DNA of 64,000 nucleotides from contig JALRME010000003.1 of NCBI GenBank assembly GCA_026120035.1, positions 1,798,001 through 1,862,000 on the forward strand, written 5' to 3'. The notes under the pieces are model-generated. The model saw nothing but the letters and a program-made list of their open reading frames with translations. It did no database searches and was not told the DNA's origin. This document shows, in pieces, positions 46,043 through 57,919 of this stretch. The translations under genes and the position numbers were made by a program. This DNA is from Coleophoma eucalyptorum (Eukaryota; Ascomycota; Leotiomycetes; Helotiales; Dermateaceae). How positions within the stretch are numbered: the first letter of the stretch is position 1; each line of letters starts with the position of its first letter.

Positions 46043-47537
46043 TGTGGACAGATTATTTTGGCTGGATATGATCGATATTCAGGTTGCAATGCACGAAAGA
46101 CTGAATTTACACACTTTGCATTGCCTTAGAAGCAATGAAGTGAGCGATCTATAAGAAGTCAGGAACAGGAAGGAACGACTGGATCAGGACAAAGCTACAG
46201 AATTTAGAGAAGATCAAGTGAGGGTCTCCGTAGCATATCTATGACACGACAAACTCCCCACCACCATACTCCAGACTGCTTCCGCGGGGCGAAATAGGTT
46301 GCGGCATCAGTTTCGCGATCATTCTTACTCCCGAGCCTGGCACAAGGCAAGGGGGTCGCGTCAGCGGGATTGTATTCCCAGGGAGTTAGTCAGCGTGGAA
46401 ATAATAGGGAATTAGTGGCAAGGTGGATTAGAAGAGTCCTGAGTACGTGGGTGAAGTCATGAATTGGCATTTTACTTAGCGGTCTGTATATAGGTGGTTT
46501 CATTCTCCCTCCGCAGTGCCCGAAAACCAACCACGGGCTCGGCTCAGCTGGACGCGATACAGACTCACTCCTGATTCCTGTTTGTGATTCAATTGTAATA
46601 TACTCATATAATACCAATTCTATGGCGCCGGATTTATTTTGTATCGTTTCTTCTGCCGACACAAGTTTTGCGCATTCTTTTCCACCAGGCCTTTGGTGAT
46701 CCCTTTCCACTTGGACGCAAATGGGCTTGGAGGCTATAGGATACCAAAAGGTGTCTGCCAAATCGCAAAGACTAACAAGCCAAATCAGTAGTAGTATAAA
46801 GGGCACTGTCGAGCTTTTGGACAAGCACAGCGGCTGGCTGGCATCTGCTGGTGTCGTGCAGGCCGCCAAGATAGGGTTAAGTTCTCGGTGAGAAGATTGG
46901 CACGGCGGAATTCTGCCATGAGTCAGGGCAGAAATGCCAGAACTAGCAGGCATCTGATCCCTGAGCTCGAGTGCTTTCCTTAACTAAGTGAATCCATGTG
47001 ATGTTCTCCCTTCCCAGAGTGGAGTCTTAGTAGGAAGAAGGATTGGAGATGACACCGAGCAAATGGGAACGGGCAAGGCCTGTGAGGAAATGGGCCGTAG
47101 TTGCGGTAGTGGTGGTGGAGTAACATAGAATCTTATAGTATGTGTAGATAGTAGAAGAAGCCATTGACCTAAGTTTGAGTTTGGCAGGGCCTGAAGAGCC
47201 ATTTTGCGGGGTGCGGGGAGGTCGCCATGCCATGTCTTAGTCATCCTACCCCAGGCCTTTACACGTCCTCTATCTATCTGTCTGTCTTGTCACATTCTCC
47301 CTTCCTGTCTTAACATCCGACTTTACCCCACTCTACTCAACAATCCCAAAGTTATCCTATCTCCTGTATATTGTCGCTCAACTTCGGTTCTCGGTTGAGG
47401 GGATCTTGTCTGCATGTCAGCTGGAAACAGTCTATACCTACCTTTCTAAAAGCATGTGCAACCCCAATTCTTGCCATCTGCAGAGATCGTATGACTGACT
47501 ATCTATCAAAGCCTAGAATTGCTACGACAGAACTAAG
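46043..47537. other. Divergent promoter region
   Basis: About 1.5 kb between the monooxygenase and the Zn2Cys6 gene. A 187-codon minus frame at 46,390-46,953 lacks recognisable motifs. The last 300 bp before 47,538 is pyrimidine-rich leader. Confidence 0.5.
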
Positions 47538-50440
47538 ATGACCACAGAACTAACCAAACCTGCGCCCAAAAAGCATATTACTTCAGCTTGTACCTGGTGT
47601 CGCAACCGGAAAGTAAAAGTAAGCCCCTCCTCAGTGTCGGCTAACTCGGTGGTGAAGCTTTTGTTCTGTTCGCCCGCAAGCAAGTATAGTCGCTGACAAT
47701 CCATTTCTTTTGATATAGTGTGATGGCCAGGTGCCGTCTTGTTCCAACTGTACATTGTATAACCAATCGTGTATATATGACCACTCAGACAAACGCAGGT
47801 CAATATGTCCCATGAATTGTGGCTACAGCAGATGAGCTAATAGCGACGAAGTGCAGACTCTCGCATAAAAAAACAATTGAAATCCTTACAAAATCGCGTA
47901 GAATTCCTAGAGGGTCTGTTACGCAAGCACGGTATTGAAGTTCCTCCCCATACTTCCAAATCAATCCCAAAGGCTAGAGGCTTGGAGGCGTCAGTGAATG
48001 GTTCTGATGATGTCTCAAATTACTTTGCTCCTGTGTCGAGCTTGGATGTCTCTGCATATAACACAGACCTCGCGGAGGCAATGCAGTTTTCTGAATCAGT
48101 CGAAGCGCTCTTCAAAGACCATGAAATTTCAATTATCCAACCACCTAATTCGGCCTCGAGTGGTCTCTTCCAACCACAATCTATAGAGCCTGCTCCACCT
48201 GCGATCAATCTCGAGCCCGTTTCAGAGGTGGGATCTAGGTTGATAGGCAATATGAGGCCCAGAATATCTGGTGGACATAATAAGAGGCAATACTCCATGG
48301 GTACCAAAGCTTCTTGGAATTCTCTGGCCGACGGCCCGACTCCTGCCGGAAATAGAGACCTGCAGATCAATAACTCTGCATCAATCACTACGGACAAAAT
48401 TGGGAGGATAATGATGAGGAGATCATGGATCAGCTTTCAGGCCGGATCGGCGCTTTTCAGATTGCAGAGGATGGACAGTTAAGATATTTCGGTGCTACCT
48501 CTAATCTTCATTTTCTGCATACCGGTTTGTCTTCTTTGTCCAGGGTCTATAGTCGATCAGTTCGCGCGCAAGGCGAAGAAGTTCTCTCCCGTGCAGGACT
48601 TGGAAGGAAGATTGGCTCGGATCTCGAACGACATCTGGAGGATCTGTACTTTCGCTGGGAGGATCCATCTATCCACGTTGTTGATGAAGAGATTTATTTC
48701 CTTGCTAAACAAGACTACAGCTCCGGGCGGGACGAAAATCTTTTTTATTCCGAAACCTTGAAAAATGCGATGTAAGTTCTGGACCAAATATAGGTAGCAA
48801 TAGCCAGCGAGCTAATTGGGTAGATGTGCGATAGGTGCTAGCTTTACCTCGAGGGAAGACCTCGGGCCAGCACCCGATGCTGCTATATTTTTCAGCTCCA
48901 GAGCAAAGCTTCTCTTGGAGATAGAGATAGATAGCCCTTCAATTGCCACTGTCCAAGCGCTGGTTATCATGAGTGCGACGGAAGCGGCCTTCACGAGGGA
49001 TGCCAGGGGTTGGTTATACAGCGGTAAGAGCTGCCATTAATTGTAGCAGTATTGTCAAGCCGAGCTTACTTTATGTTAGGTATGGCTGCAAGACTTAGCA
49101 TTGACCTGGGCCTACATCTTGACTTCGGTAAAGATAGCCAAAACAACTTTCTGACTAGCCGTGAACTTGAAGTTAGACGGACGGCATTCTGGGGCGTATT
49201 TATGGATGATAAGTCAGTTGAAAGTAACACTATGTGTACACACGTCAGCTAACAGCTTCAGCATGTGGAGCTTGTATGTTGGACGCCCTTGCGGTATTAG
49301 TATTGCAGATGTCAACATAGCAAGGCCAAACGCAAACAAGAATAAGTCACATTCTAGGGTGTTGCACAGAAATTTTGATTTCTACGCATCCCAGGAAAAG
49401 TCTGTGCAAAATAGTCCAGGAATTTTTGACCCAATTGAAACCTGTACCGACGCAAATATCGAGCTGTGCTTGATGATGAAGCAGTTTACACAAACTTTGT
49501 AATTACCGTATCTACATCCAGGAAGTTAAAGCTAATTTTACTGCAGATACGCTGATCAGAAGATGTCAAATGAAAAACTTCGGAATTTTGCCGCGAGTAT
49601 GAGAGTCAATTTCGACCGGTGACACCAGCAGCTTCCATCTGAGTTAATGGTAGATTTGGCAGACGAGGACCAGTTTTATCTTCCTCATGTGCTCCAGCTG
49701 CAGTAAGTCTAGTTTTACATAAATTTTCGCCTTTCTCCAATAACAGTTTCTCCAATAACAGTTCAAACAGCATGCAATTCTATGTCCTTTCAATACTACT
49801 ACATCGACCATTCTTCTCGCGTAGCTTGAACCAACAGGACTCGCCTGGACAACGAGATCCCACCAATCCCCGCGAATACTGTATCACAGCCACTAAGTTT
49901 ATTATAAAACTCCTGCGTGCCTATCGCAAGCTGCATACTCTTCGAAGGGTTAATGTTTACATGGTTCATCTCGTGTTCACCGCATCCTTGATGTGCATCT
50001 ATAGCGCATACAGCCACAGAGGATCCCCCTCGGCAGCAAGTCTTCAAGATTTGCAATTCTGTTGCCAAGCCCTTGGTGAGATTGGGCAAGCGCATCAAAA
50101 CGCAACTCGAGCCCTTGAAGTTGTAATCTGTATCAAGAGGGAGTGGTTTAGCAAGACCCAGAATTCATCACGAGTCAAGCGGCCAACCTCTGACACTGAA
50201 GAGGGAATATTTGGAGAAGAAAGGCGCAAGAGACGTCTAACGCAGTCTCAGGAGGACCCTGCGTATCGAGTCTCAAGAGGAGCTGGCTTCCAGTATGAGC
50301 AAACTGTATTTACAACGGGGGGCGAATCATCAGAACGGGCGGATACATTGTCATTTGAAAACGTTGGTGAAGGACCTCAGCTCACTCCAGATAGATTTTT
50401 GGACGAGGGTTTCGCTCTAGGGAGTGACTGCACTTATTGA
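47538..50440 (+). pseudogene. Zn2Cys6 transcription factor with frameshift and nonsense codon
   Basis: Regulator with a complete zinc cluster split by an intron: CTWCRNRKVK in exon 1 (47538-47618), then CDGQVPSCSNC with a final Cys, then a coiled-coil (KKQLKSLQNRVEFLEGLL) and a fungal_trans domain (LSIDLGLHLDFG, YVGRPCGI, LLHRPFFSR). Most introns are canonical. Two defects: near 48,400 the frame slips by one base before NWEDNDEEIMDQLSGR, and TGA at 49620-49622 falls where RWHQQLPSEL is expected. The ends are well preserved, so damage is recent. It lies divergent to the monooxygenase and upstream of the esterase. Confidence 0.72.
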
Positions 50441-50798
50441 TGCTGAAAATGGGACATTCCCTGAAAAATACTAACAGTTGTGAGTTTTGCTGCTGATTGT
50501 ATGAATTCAAAATCAAATATGACCCTAATAAATTTATCCAAAATTTCTGATGTTCTCTGTCGACTGTGATAGCTAAATGATTTTGTCTATTTTCTTTTAT
50601 TTCGTAGATGTTCTAATAGGAATTAAACATGTCTTGCCGTAACAGGCTATAACTCATTTCCGCCTCTGAAAGAACGGGATTTAATCGCCAAGGGGGGTCC
50701 CAGTGGGCCTCAAGAGTTTGTGGCCTGCCGTACCCATAATAGTTCATTCCCCCAGGTGCTTGCACGAAGCACAATAAAATCAACACAGTACCTACAAC
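50441..50798. other. Intergenic region
   Basis: Short AT-rich spacer before the esterase relic; no gene seen. Confidence 0.55.
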
Positions 50799-51892
50799 AT
50801 GGCCTCACATCTACGTCTTATTCTCAACCAGCCGTTAAGCTTATGTCTCTGTCTGTACGACATGCTGATACAACTCCTGCTTGTAATTCTACATAGGGTG
50901 ATGTTGCCACATGCCACTCGTGCAGTTACATTGCGTACAGAGGTGGCGCGGTGTGTGATGGGTAGCCTAATAGCTAATTGCTGGGATTTGCTCTTTAAAG
51001 CTCCACCAGGCTTGAGTTCTGCTAGATACAGGAAAGCAGAGATGAAAAATGTTCCAGTAACAATCTTCCCGCCTACAGGTACTATTTCATTGGAAAAGGA
51101 AAATGAGAGTCGGCCAAAAATCATCATGCTTTACGGTCATGGCGGTGGATATATGTTTGGGGAACCTCAGCAATGGACCACATCTTACGAACGCTGGATC
51201 GCGAAGGCAAACCTACGACGGTTTGACTTGGTGGTTGTAGCGGTTAACTACTGTAAGTACTAAAAAACCAAAGTTAAAATTTGAAACCTGTCCTTCTTGT
51301 CTTATTATTTAAGCAACTCTGTGTTAGGTCTTTCGACCCAAGCCAAGTTTCCGGCTTGCCGAGATGACTATCTTACTGTCTATCGTGCGCTCTTGGATGA
51401 ATACCGGATTCCTCCTCAGAGAATTGTGTTTTGTGGAGATTCCGCCGGGGGTCAATATTGAAGTGAAAGACTGGACCACTCAGCCTATATACTAACATGA
51501 TTTGTCAGGTGGCCTTGTCGCTATGTCTGCACTACATGCCAAAAAAAACTCAGATCCCTCAACCTTCTTCCCTGGTGCTTATCTCGCCATGGCTTGATCT
51601 CACATTGAATGAGACTCTTGAATCGCCTGCCACGATGACGGACTTTCTCATCACCTTCAAGGATGTCAACCCTGGAATTGTACAATCTCTTCTCCCCCTG
51701 GAATGCAGCCTGATGATCCGCAAGTATCTCCGTTGTTCGACGAATTGTCATCACTTCCACCACAATTGGTTTTCGCCGGCACCGCGGAAGTTTTACTGCC
51801 AGATTCAGTTTCATAGGTAAAAGAATCCCAGAAGGCAGGCAACAGAGTGTCGTTTGTACGAGGTAAAGGCGAAATGCACACGTAAGCCAAGT
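50799..51892 (+). pseudogene. Hormone-sensitive-lipase-type esterase, broken
   Basis: Alpha/beta-hydrolase carboxylesterase. Seen are the oxyanion motif HGGGYMFG, DLVVVAVNY, the nucleophile elbow GDSAGG, LVLISPWLDLTLNETLESPA and the catalytic-His region GEMHT. Two introns are plausible (after VNY, and within the GDSAGG codons with branch CTAAC). The frame then slips at an A8 run near 51,545, again near 51,700 before MQPDDPQVSPLFDE, and TAG stands where DSVSWVKESQKAG would have Trp near 51,820. In the cluster it would have opened a Baeyer-Villiger ester. It is now inactive unless the indels are sequence errors. Confidence 0.75.
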
Positions 51893-52267
51893 CTATTTAA
51901 TACATGGCGCATGCCCGCAAATACTGATATTGAATAGCTATGCCATGGGATGGCCCATATGTTCATCTTCAGTTGAAGCAGAGACAGATAGGAAATTGCT
52001 CGATTTTCTACAACAATCTTTGACGCAAAGAATAGAAACGGTAGGAAAGAGTTTAGGCTATAGTATTCGAGTGCGGAGAAGGATATGAGCAAAAAATATT
52101 ATTGCAATTAAAATTAGATTTACTATCAGTTCTTGATAACTACTGCAGTATATTCCTGCGAACATTGACTGAATTGATTGCAAGCATACACGTTGCAAGC
52201 ATTGCATAATTTCAGATACTGAGGTGACATTGTGCCAATGCCGATTTTCTATGCGCGACAACCCAAA
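51893..52267. other. AT-rich spacer
   Basis: Lies between the convergent esterase and dehydrogenase relics. Nothing seen. Confidence 0.55.
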
Positions 52268-53828
52268 TTATTTATCCGTACTTCCAATGGTTACAGATTT
52301 GATGTACTGATATTCTGAAAGACCATGGCGACTTCCCTCGCGACCAAAACCACTCTCTTTGATGTCTCCGAATGGGTTCTCGGAAGCACTAATGAGTCCT
52401 GTATACACGCCAAGCATACCGCACTGGAGCTTCCGGGCTACTCGAAAGATAGTGTTGATATTTTGGCTGAAGAAATAGCCTGCGAGACCATATTCGCTTC
52501 TTCTTCTGTATCAAAAGCAAAGATGGCTGCAAGGGGACCAAATGTCTCCTCATAGGAAACTTCCATAGCGGTAGTGGCCCCTGTGATCACGGTCGGCTCG
52601 TAAAAGAAATCTAGAGGTTCAGGGAACTTTGCTCCAGTTCTTAACACACCTCCCTTACTCAAAGCGTCTTTGACGTGGGCCGAGACCTTTGCCACGGCAG
52701 CTGCATTTACTAGCGGACCTTGAGTCGTTCCTGGAGTCAATCTTGAGCCAAGTTCAATGACTTTGACCACAAACCTTTGAGTAAAACCCTCAAGAACTGA
52801 GGAATGAACCAGAATTCGGTTGGCACACTGCATAAACTTAGTATCGGTGGCAGATACGAAAGGACGATGAAACATACCACGCAAGTCTGACCAGAAGATT
52901 GAAACTTAGATATCATAGTGCCTTCCACTGCCTTATCTAGATCCGCGTCTTGGAAGACAATGACTGGAGCGTTTCCACCAAGTTCCATACTGAGCCTCTT
53001 CATAGTTTCAGAGCAAAGCTTCATTAACATTTTCCCTACGATAGTCGAGCCAGTAAAGCTCAATTTGGCGACTTTCGGATGCGTGGCCAGTAGGAGAGAT
53101 GCTTCTGTCTTTCGTTGGAATAACGTGTAGACATGAGCTCGGTACACCAGCCTGCAATGCTAACTTTGAGAGAGCAATGCAACTGAACGGCGTCTCGCTA
53201 GGAGGCTTGATCACCACGGAGCATCCAGCAGCGAAGGCAGGGGCAATTTTTCTCGTGATCATGGCAGTAGGGAAAATTCCATGGTGTAATGATTCCGCAA
53301 ACTCCGACTGGCTCCCTAAATGTCATGACTGTTGCATTTCGATAAGACGATGGAATTGTTTCACCATAGGCTCGTGTGGCTTCTTCTGCAAACCAAGATA
53401 CGAAGGACTCGGCGTAGTTGACCACTCCGCGTGCTTCGGCTAATGTCTTGCCATTTTCCAATGACAGAATAATTGATGCTGTATTGATTATTAATAGTCC
53501 AGTTCACAGTAGTCAATTTATCTAGCCATAGAGTTATCTTACAATCTTCCAAGTTCTCAATTATCAAGTCATGCCACTTCCTCAGGATAGTTCCCCTCTC
53601 CTTGGCTGTAGTACTTGAGATATATTCCTGGTATCCAGTATAGGCCGACTCGATAGCCGACAAGAATCCTTCACTACCAGAGTCTGCACATTTCCCCAAA
53701 ATCATCTTAGTGGAGGGTTCGATAACATCAAACGTTTTCCCCGAAGGGGTAGCCTTCCATTCGCCGGCAACTAGGCCTTGAGAATCGAAGAGAAAAATAT
53801 TGCGTAAACCAAAAGCTTTTGGATCCAT
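52268..53828 (-). pseudogene. Succinate-semialdehyde-dehydrogenase-like ALDH, multiply frameshifted
   Basis: NAD(P)-dependent aldehyde dehydrogenase. From ATG 53828 the order is normal: substrate-binding N-terminus, TPWNFP, the GSTIVGKML cofactor loop, [12 protein letters not shown] (catalytic Glu), SGQTCV (catalytic Cys), YEETFGPLAAIF, then KESGFGREGS and a stop at 52268-52270. The reading frame changes at least three times: after TPWNFP (near 53,270, an extra base), near 53,130 before [13 protein letters not shown], and near 52,485 before YGLAGYFFSQNINT. No stops of the transposon type are seen; the damage is indels. It lies head-to-head, without spacer, with the truncated ligase at 53,83x. 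Confidence 0.82.
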
Positions 53829-53829
53829 G

Positions 53830-54780
53830 TTGAATCACTACCTCGCTGACAAACTAGGCTTGACGTCCTTGGTCCACCAACCACTTATCAATGGGTTAGA
53901 ACTTATGGTTTTGAGCAAGTTCGACCTTGAGGATTTCTGCCGCCATATTCAAGACTACAAGATCACCATGGTTTATGTCGTGCCTCCTGTACTTCTCCAA
54001 ATGGCAAAAAGCACAGTAATTGACCGATTTGATCTCAGTTCTCTGCGAATGCTGAGTTCTGGCGCTGCGCCACTAAGCAGAGAACTCGTTGATGCCGTCT
54101 ATCAAAGACTTAGGGTTCCGATAAAGCAGGCTTACGGGCTATCCGAAACATCTCCAACAACACACTCGCAGCCATGGGACACGTGGAACAAATATATCGG
54201 TTCCGCTGGGCCTCTTCTTGCGAATCAGACTGTCAAATACATGTCTCCGGCAGAAGTTGAAGAACCAATTGGTGTGGCTGGGGAGATATGGATCAAAGGT
54301 CCGAACATTTTCCAAGGTTATCTCAATAATCCCGAGGGTACGCAGAACGCACTCACAAGCGACGGTTACTTCAGAACAAGCGATATTGGGTATCAAGATG
54401 AGTCTGGAAATATGTTCATCGCGGACCGAGTGAAAGAGTTGATTAAGTACAAAGGATATCAAGTCCCGCCAGCCGAGCTTGAGGGCCATCTCCTCACTCA
54501 CCCAGATATCGAAGATGCTGCAGTCATTGGTCTCTACAAAACAGAGATGGCCACAGAAGTTCCTGTAGCATTTGTTGTGTTACGAAATGGAATGGATAGG
54601 ACGCCAGCCAAGCAAAAAGAGATAGTTCAGTGGTTAAATTCGATGGTTGCTAATCATAAAAGCCTTAGAGAAGGTATTCAATGGGTTAAGAAGATACCAA
54701 AAAGGCTAAGCGGGAAGATTCTCAGGAGAGTTTTAAGAGAGGAGATGGAAGAAACCAAAAAGGCCAATGCAAAGTTATGA
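53830..54780 (+). pseudogene. 4-coumarate-CoA-ligase-like enzyme, 5' truncated
   Basis: The C-terminal part, about 310 aa, of an ANL-superfamily acyl-CoA synthetase that is normally about 550 aa. Recognisable similarity starts near 53,850 (GLTSLVHQPLINGLEL) and runs intact to TGA 54780: FDLEDFCRHIQDYKIT, YVVPPVLLQMAK, AYGLSETSP, RTSDIGYQDESG, KELIKYKGYQVPPAELE and the catalytic Lys in LSGKILRR. The N-terminal half, with the SSGTTG-type phosphate loop, is absent. The point of loss coincides with the ATG of the opposite-strand dehydrogenase, indicating a rearrangement. It probably makes no active ligase. Confidence 0.85.
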
Positions 54781-54856
54781 TTGACAGATAGATTAGCTAA
54801 AATGAAATACGCGTAACGATCATGAATCTAAAATTTCCTTACTCCCAGATTGGGCC

Positions 54857-55367
54857 CTATATCTTCGCCTGCTTCGTTAAAAGAGACTGAAGACCAGCCC
54901 TAATATCCTTATACATCCCACCAGGATTAGGTTTACTTGTAGTTGAGTCGACAAATACATGTGTGAATATACAGATAGGTTTCACGGTGTCATCCCCTAG
55001 TTCAAAAAGAGCCACCTCATACGTAACGCTAGACTGTCCCAGATTCCTAACTCTTAATTCCAACTCAGCGACGGCTGGATAAGCAATTGAGTGAAAGTAA
55101 TTAATCTCAATACGCACTACTAGCCCGTGTTGCAAGGACTCTCCAGGCTTTAATCCGCAGTGTTGAATTAAATACGCGTTCACGACAGAATCATACCTAG
55201 ATTCATTTAGTTAGTATTGAATATATCGTGGAGAATAACACTAACAAAAAATTGTATACTGAATTATTAATGTTTTTATACATGTCGTTATCTGACCATC
55301 GTGTTCGGTATTCGACGGCGAAGGGGTAGTCGTGTGGACGCCTCTGCTTCAACTTTGTGATTTCCAT
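54857..55367 (-). CDS. 4HBT-type thioesterase
   Basis: Hot-dog-fold acyl-CoA thioesterase of 153 aa. Exons 55367-55246 and 55196-54857; the 49-nt intron has branch CTAAC. Features are EYRTRWSDNDMYKNINNSVYNF (positions 17-38), then RIEINYFHSIAYP and FTHVFVDSTTSKPNP. The usual hot-dog motif of this group ends in HxNN; here the His is Asn (KNINN), by a C-to-A transversion rather than a RIP-type change. The gene is intact and lies between the truncated ligase and the acyl-CoA dehydrogenase. It could release a CoA intermediate. Some relatives begin with a longer, mitochondrial N-terminus, which I do not see here. Confidence 0.82.
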
Positions 55368-55726
55368 GTGCTAGGTGGTAGGAGTAGCATTAATGCGCTG
55401 TATAGAATACCGGGCTACTCAAGGATTACGTATCGTCCCTGGTTTATATTTCGGCAACCGAGAACTTTCCTGTTATACTGTGGTGAATGTGCCGAGGTTT
55501 TGATTACTTATTGGGGCTTTCCGGCTGGGGTTTTTTGTGCTAGGGTTGGAATTCCTACTTTACGGATTTTGGTTCCCGCGGTTGCTTCAACCCCGCATTC
55601 CCTTACTGAAATTCTGCTTTACCTACTACCATCTCTTTCATTGTTCGGTTTGAAAAGGCATACAGGGTCTGCTCAGAAATACATCAACTCATAGGATACC
55701 AAATATTAAATATATTCGACTTAGTC

Positions 55727-57336
55727 ATGGATCGTGCATCATCCCGGATTCCAATAATATGCCGCGATAGGGTTAGCAAAAAAGCTTTGGAATATCTTGA
55801 TCTTGTAAGTGCTACTCATGTAACACATTGTTGTTTAAATATTCCCAAGAAGGATACTGACCATATGACTCGGGGCAGGTTGAGAAATTCGTCGAAGAAG
55901 AATGTACGTTCTGAGCCTTTGTAATTCGAAAACGCTTCCTAACCAGAGAAAATTAGGCATACCCGCCGATTATGCTTGGTCGGCACAGCTCGACGCTGGT
56001 AGTTCGCGATGGAAAGCACATCCTATGATACTGAACGATCTGAAGGACAAAGCCAAGACACTAGGACTATGGAACATGTTTCTACCAAAGGCGCACTTCC
56101 CAGCCATCAGTGCTGGGTTTTCGAATCTCGAATATGGACTTATGGCGGAATATCTTGGGAAGTCGGTATTGGCATCTGAGGCGACGAATTGCTCGGCTCC
56201 TGATACGGGTAATATGGAAGTCATAGCCAGATATGGATCAGCAGCGCAGCAAAAAGAGTGGTTGCAACCGCTGCTCGAAGGCCGCATCCGAAGCGCGTTT
56301 CTCATGACGGAGCCAGATGTTGCTAGCAGTGATGCACAAAATATGCAGATGAAGATTGAAAAGATTGGAGACGAGTATGTTCTGAATGGCTCGGTATGGC
56401 CTCATTTTAATCAATTCTGCAAATGTTGTTCCGTTAATGCATTTTAGAAATGGTGGAGTAGTGGTGCAGGAGATCCCTCGTGCAAGATTTATCTTGTGAT
56501 GGGACGGCATGACGAAAGGAGCGGAGACCCTTACAAACAGCATTCTGTGGTTTTAGTGCCAGCTAACACCCCAGGTGTCAAAATTGAGCGCATGTTAAGC
56601 GTCATAGGTTTCGATGATGCGCCTCATGGTCATGGGCATATTACATTCAACAATGTGCGAGTTCCAGCATCAAGCATGGTGCTCGGGGAAGGACGAGGGT
56701 TTGAGATCATTCAAGGCCGCCTTGGACCAGGTCGCATTCATCATGCTATGCGATCTATTGGCGCAGTAACAATTCCGCCGTGAAGAGTCTGAGGAACATG
56801 AACTGACGGGCATATTGTAGGCAGAAAAGGCTCTGGAGTGGATGCTCATGCGAGTCAACGATCCCGCCAAAAGGACATTCGGGCGACAACTTTCGGAGCA
56901 CGGCGTCATTCTCGATTGGATAGCACGATCCCGCATGGAGATTGATGCATCGCGCTTGGTGGTATTGAACGCTGCGATCAAAATTGACGAGACCAATGCG
57001 AAAGGGGCGTTACGAGAAATTGCCGAGGCCAAAATCCTTGTTCCTACCATGACACTCACTGTAATTGACCGAGCTATGCAGTCCTTTGGAGGGGCTGGTC
57101 TTAGTCAAGACACTCCTCTCGCAGCCATGTGGGCGAATGCGCGTACCTTGCGCATCGTGGATGGGCCGGACGAGGTCCATTTGCAACAAATGGGCCGCAA
57201 TGAGAATAAGCGACGGGAAATCATTACCGCCAAAATCAAGATGCAGAAAGCAAAGGCCCAGGCGTTATTTGGGGCGCACAAGCTTCCGGCTGCGCAGGGT
57301 TTTCTGGGTGATGGTATGCTGAAAAGTAAGCTATGA
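55727..57336 (+). CDS. Acyl-CoA dehydrogenase, ACAD10/11-like
   Basis: FAD enzyme that forms the alpha,beta-enoyl-CoA. Five exons (55727-55804, 55879-55903, 55957-56393, 56448-56765, 56821-57336) give 457 aa; exon 2 is only 25 nt. Seen are [88 protein letters not shown] and DGPDEVH, characteristic of the ACAD11 branch. It is fully intact, in contrast to the genes to its left. It has no obvious targeting peptide; the end LKSKL resembles a PTS1-like SKL tripeptide followed by no extra residue (C-terminus SKL), so peroxisomal import is likely. Confidence 0.9.
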
Positions 57337-57919
57337 ACCAGTGTTGCTATTGATAAGTTCATTTCTTCTGCTGTGCTCGCTACGCTGCACCAATGTCACT
57401 ACAAAGAGGGAACCAATATTGTAAATTAGAATGATCTTTCAAATATTAGCATATAAAATTTGGTTTCCACAGCATATGCCATAGATGTGATATCCATTAA
57501 AGACAGCCTAGCCGGAATTGTCCTTTATGTCTCCTGTTCGGAGTAAACCATAATACATGACCCAGGTAGGTTAGACTTCCAAGAGCATGGGGGAAGTTAG
57601 TTCCGTGGGTATCTAACATTCTAGAAAGAGTACGGGTTTGTTCACGGGCACTAATATCTGTAATACGGTCGGGAGTTGATGAAAGAATTCGGAGATGATA
57701 AATCACGACACGTTTCCTCCCCCTTCCCCTAGATCATGCGCCGTCGTTTGTCTTCTCCCATTTCTCCGCTATGATAGTTCGTCGCTTAATTGAACGCCTG
57801 AAACCCCGCGCTCTTCAGTTCCTGAGTCATGCCATATCTCGTGCAGCGACCGAGCTGTGCCAAGAACCCTCTCAAGCTGCCATACTATATAGCTCATGCC
57901 GAGCGAATTGTATGCTTGC
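57337..57919. other. Intergenic region
   Basis: Between the acyl-CoA dehydrogenase and the ALDH fragment. Weak open frames only. Confidence 0.5.

Noticed and set aside
46390..46953. 187-codon minus frame in the divergent region
   Set aside because: No motif or family resemblance, one isolated hydrophobic patch; probably a chance open frame in a promoter region.
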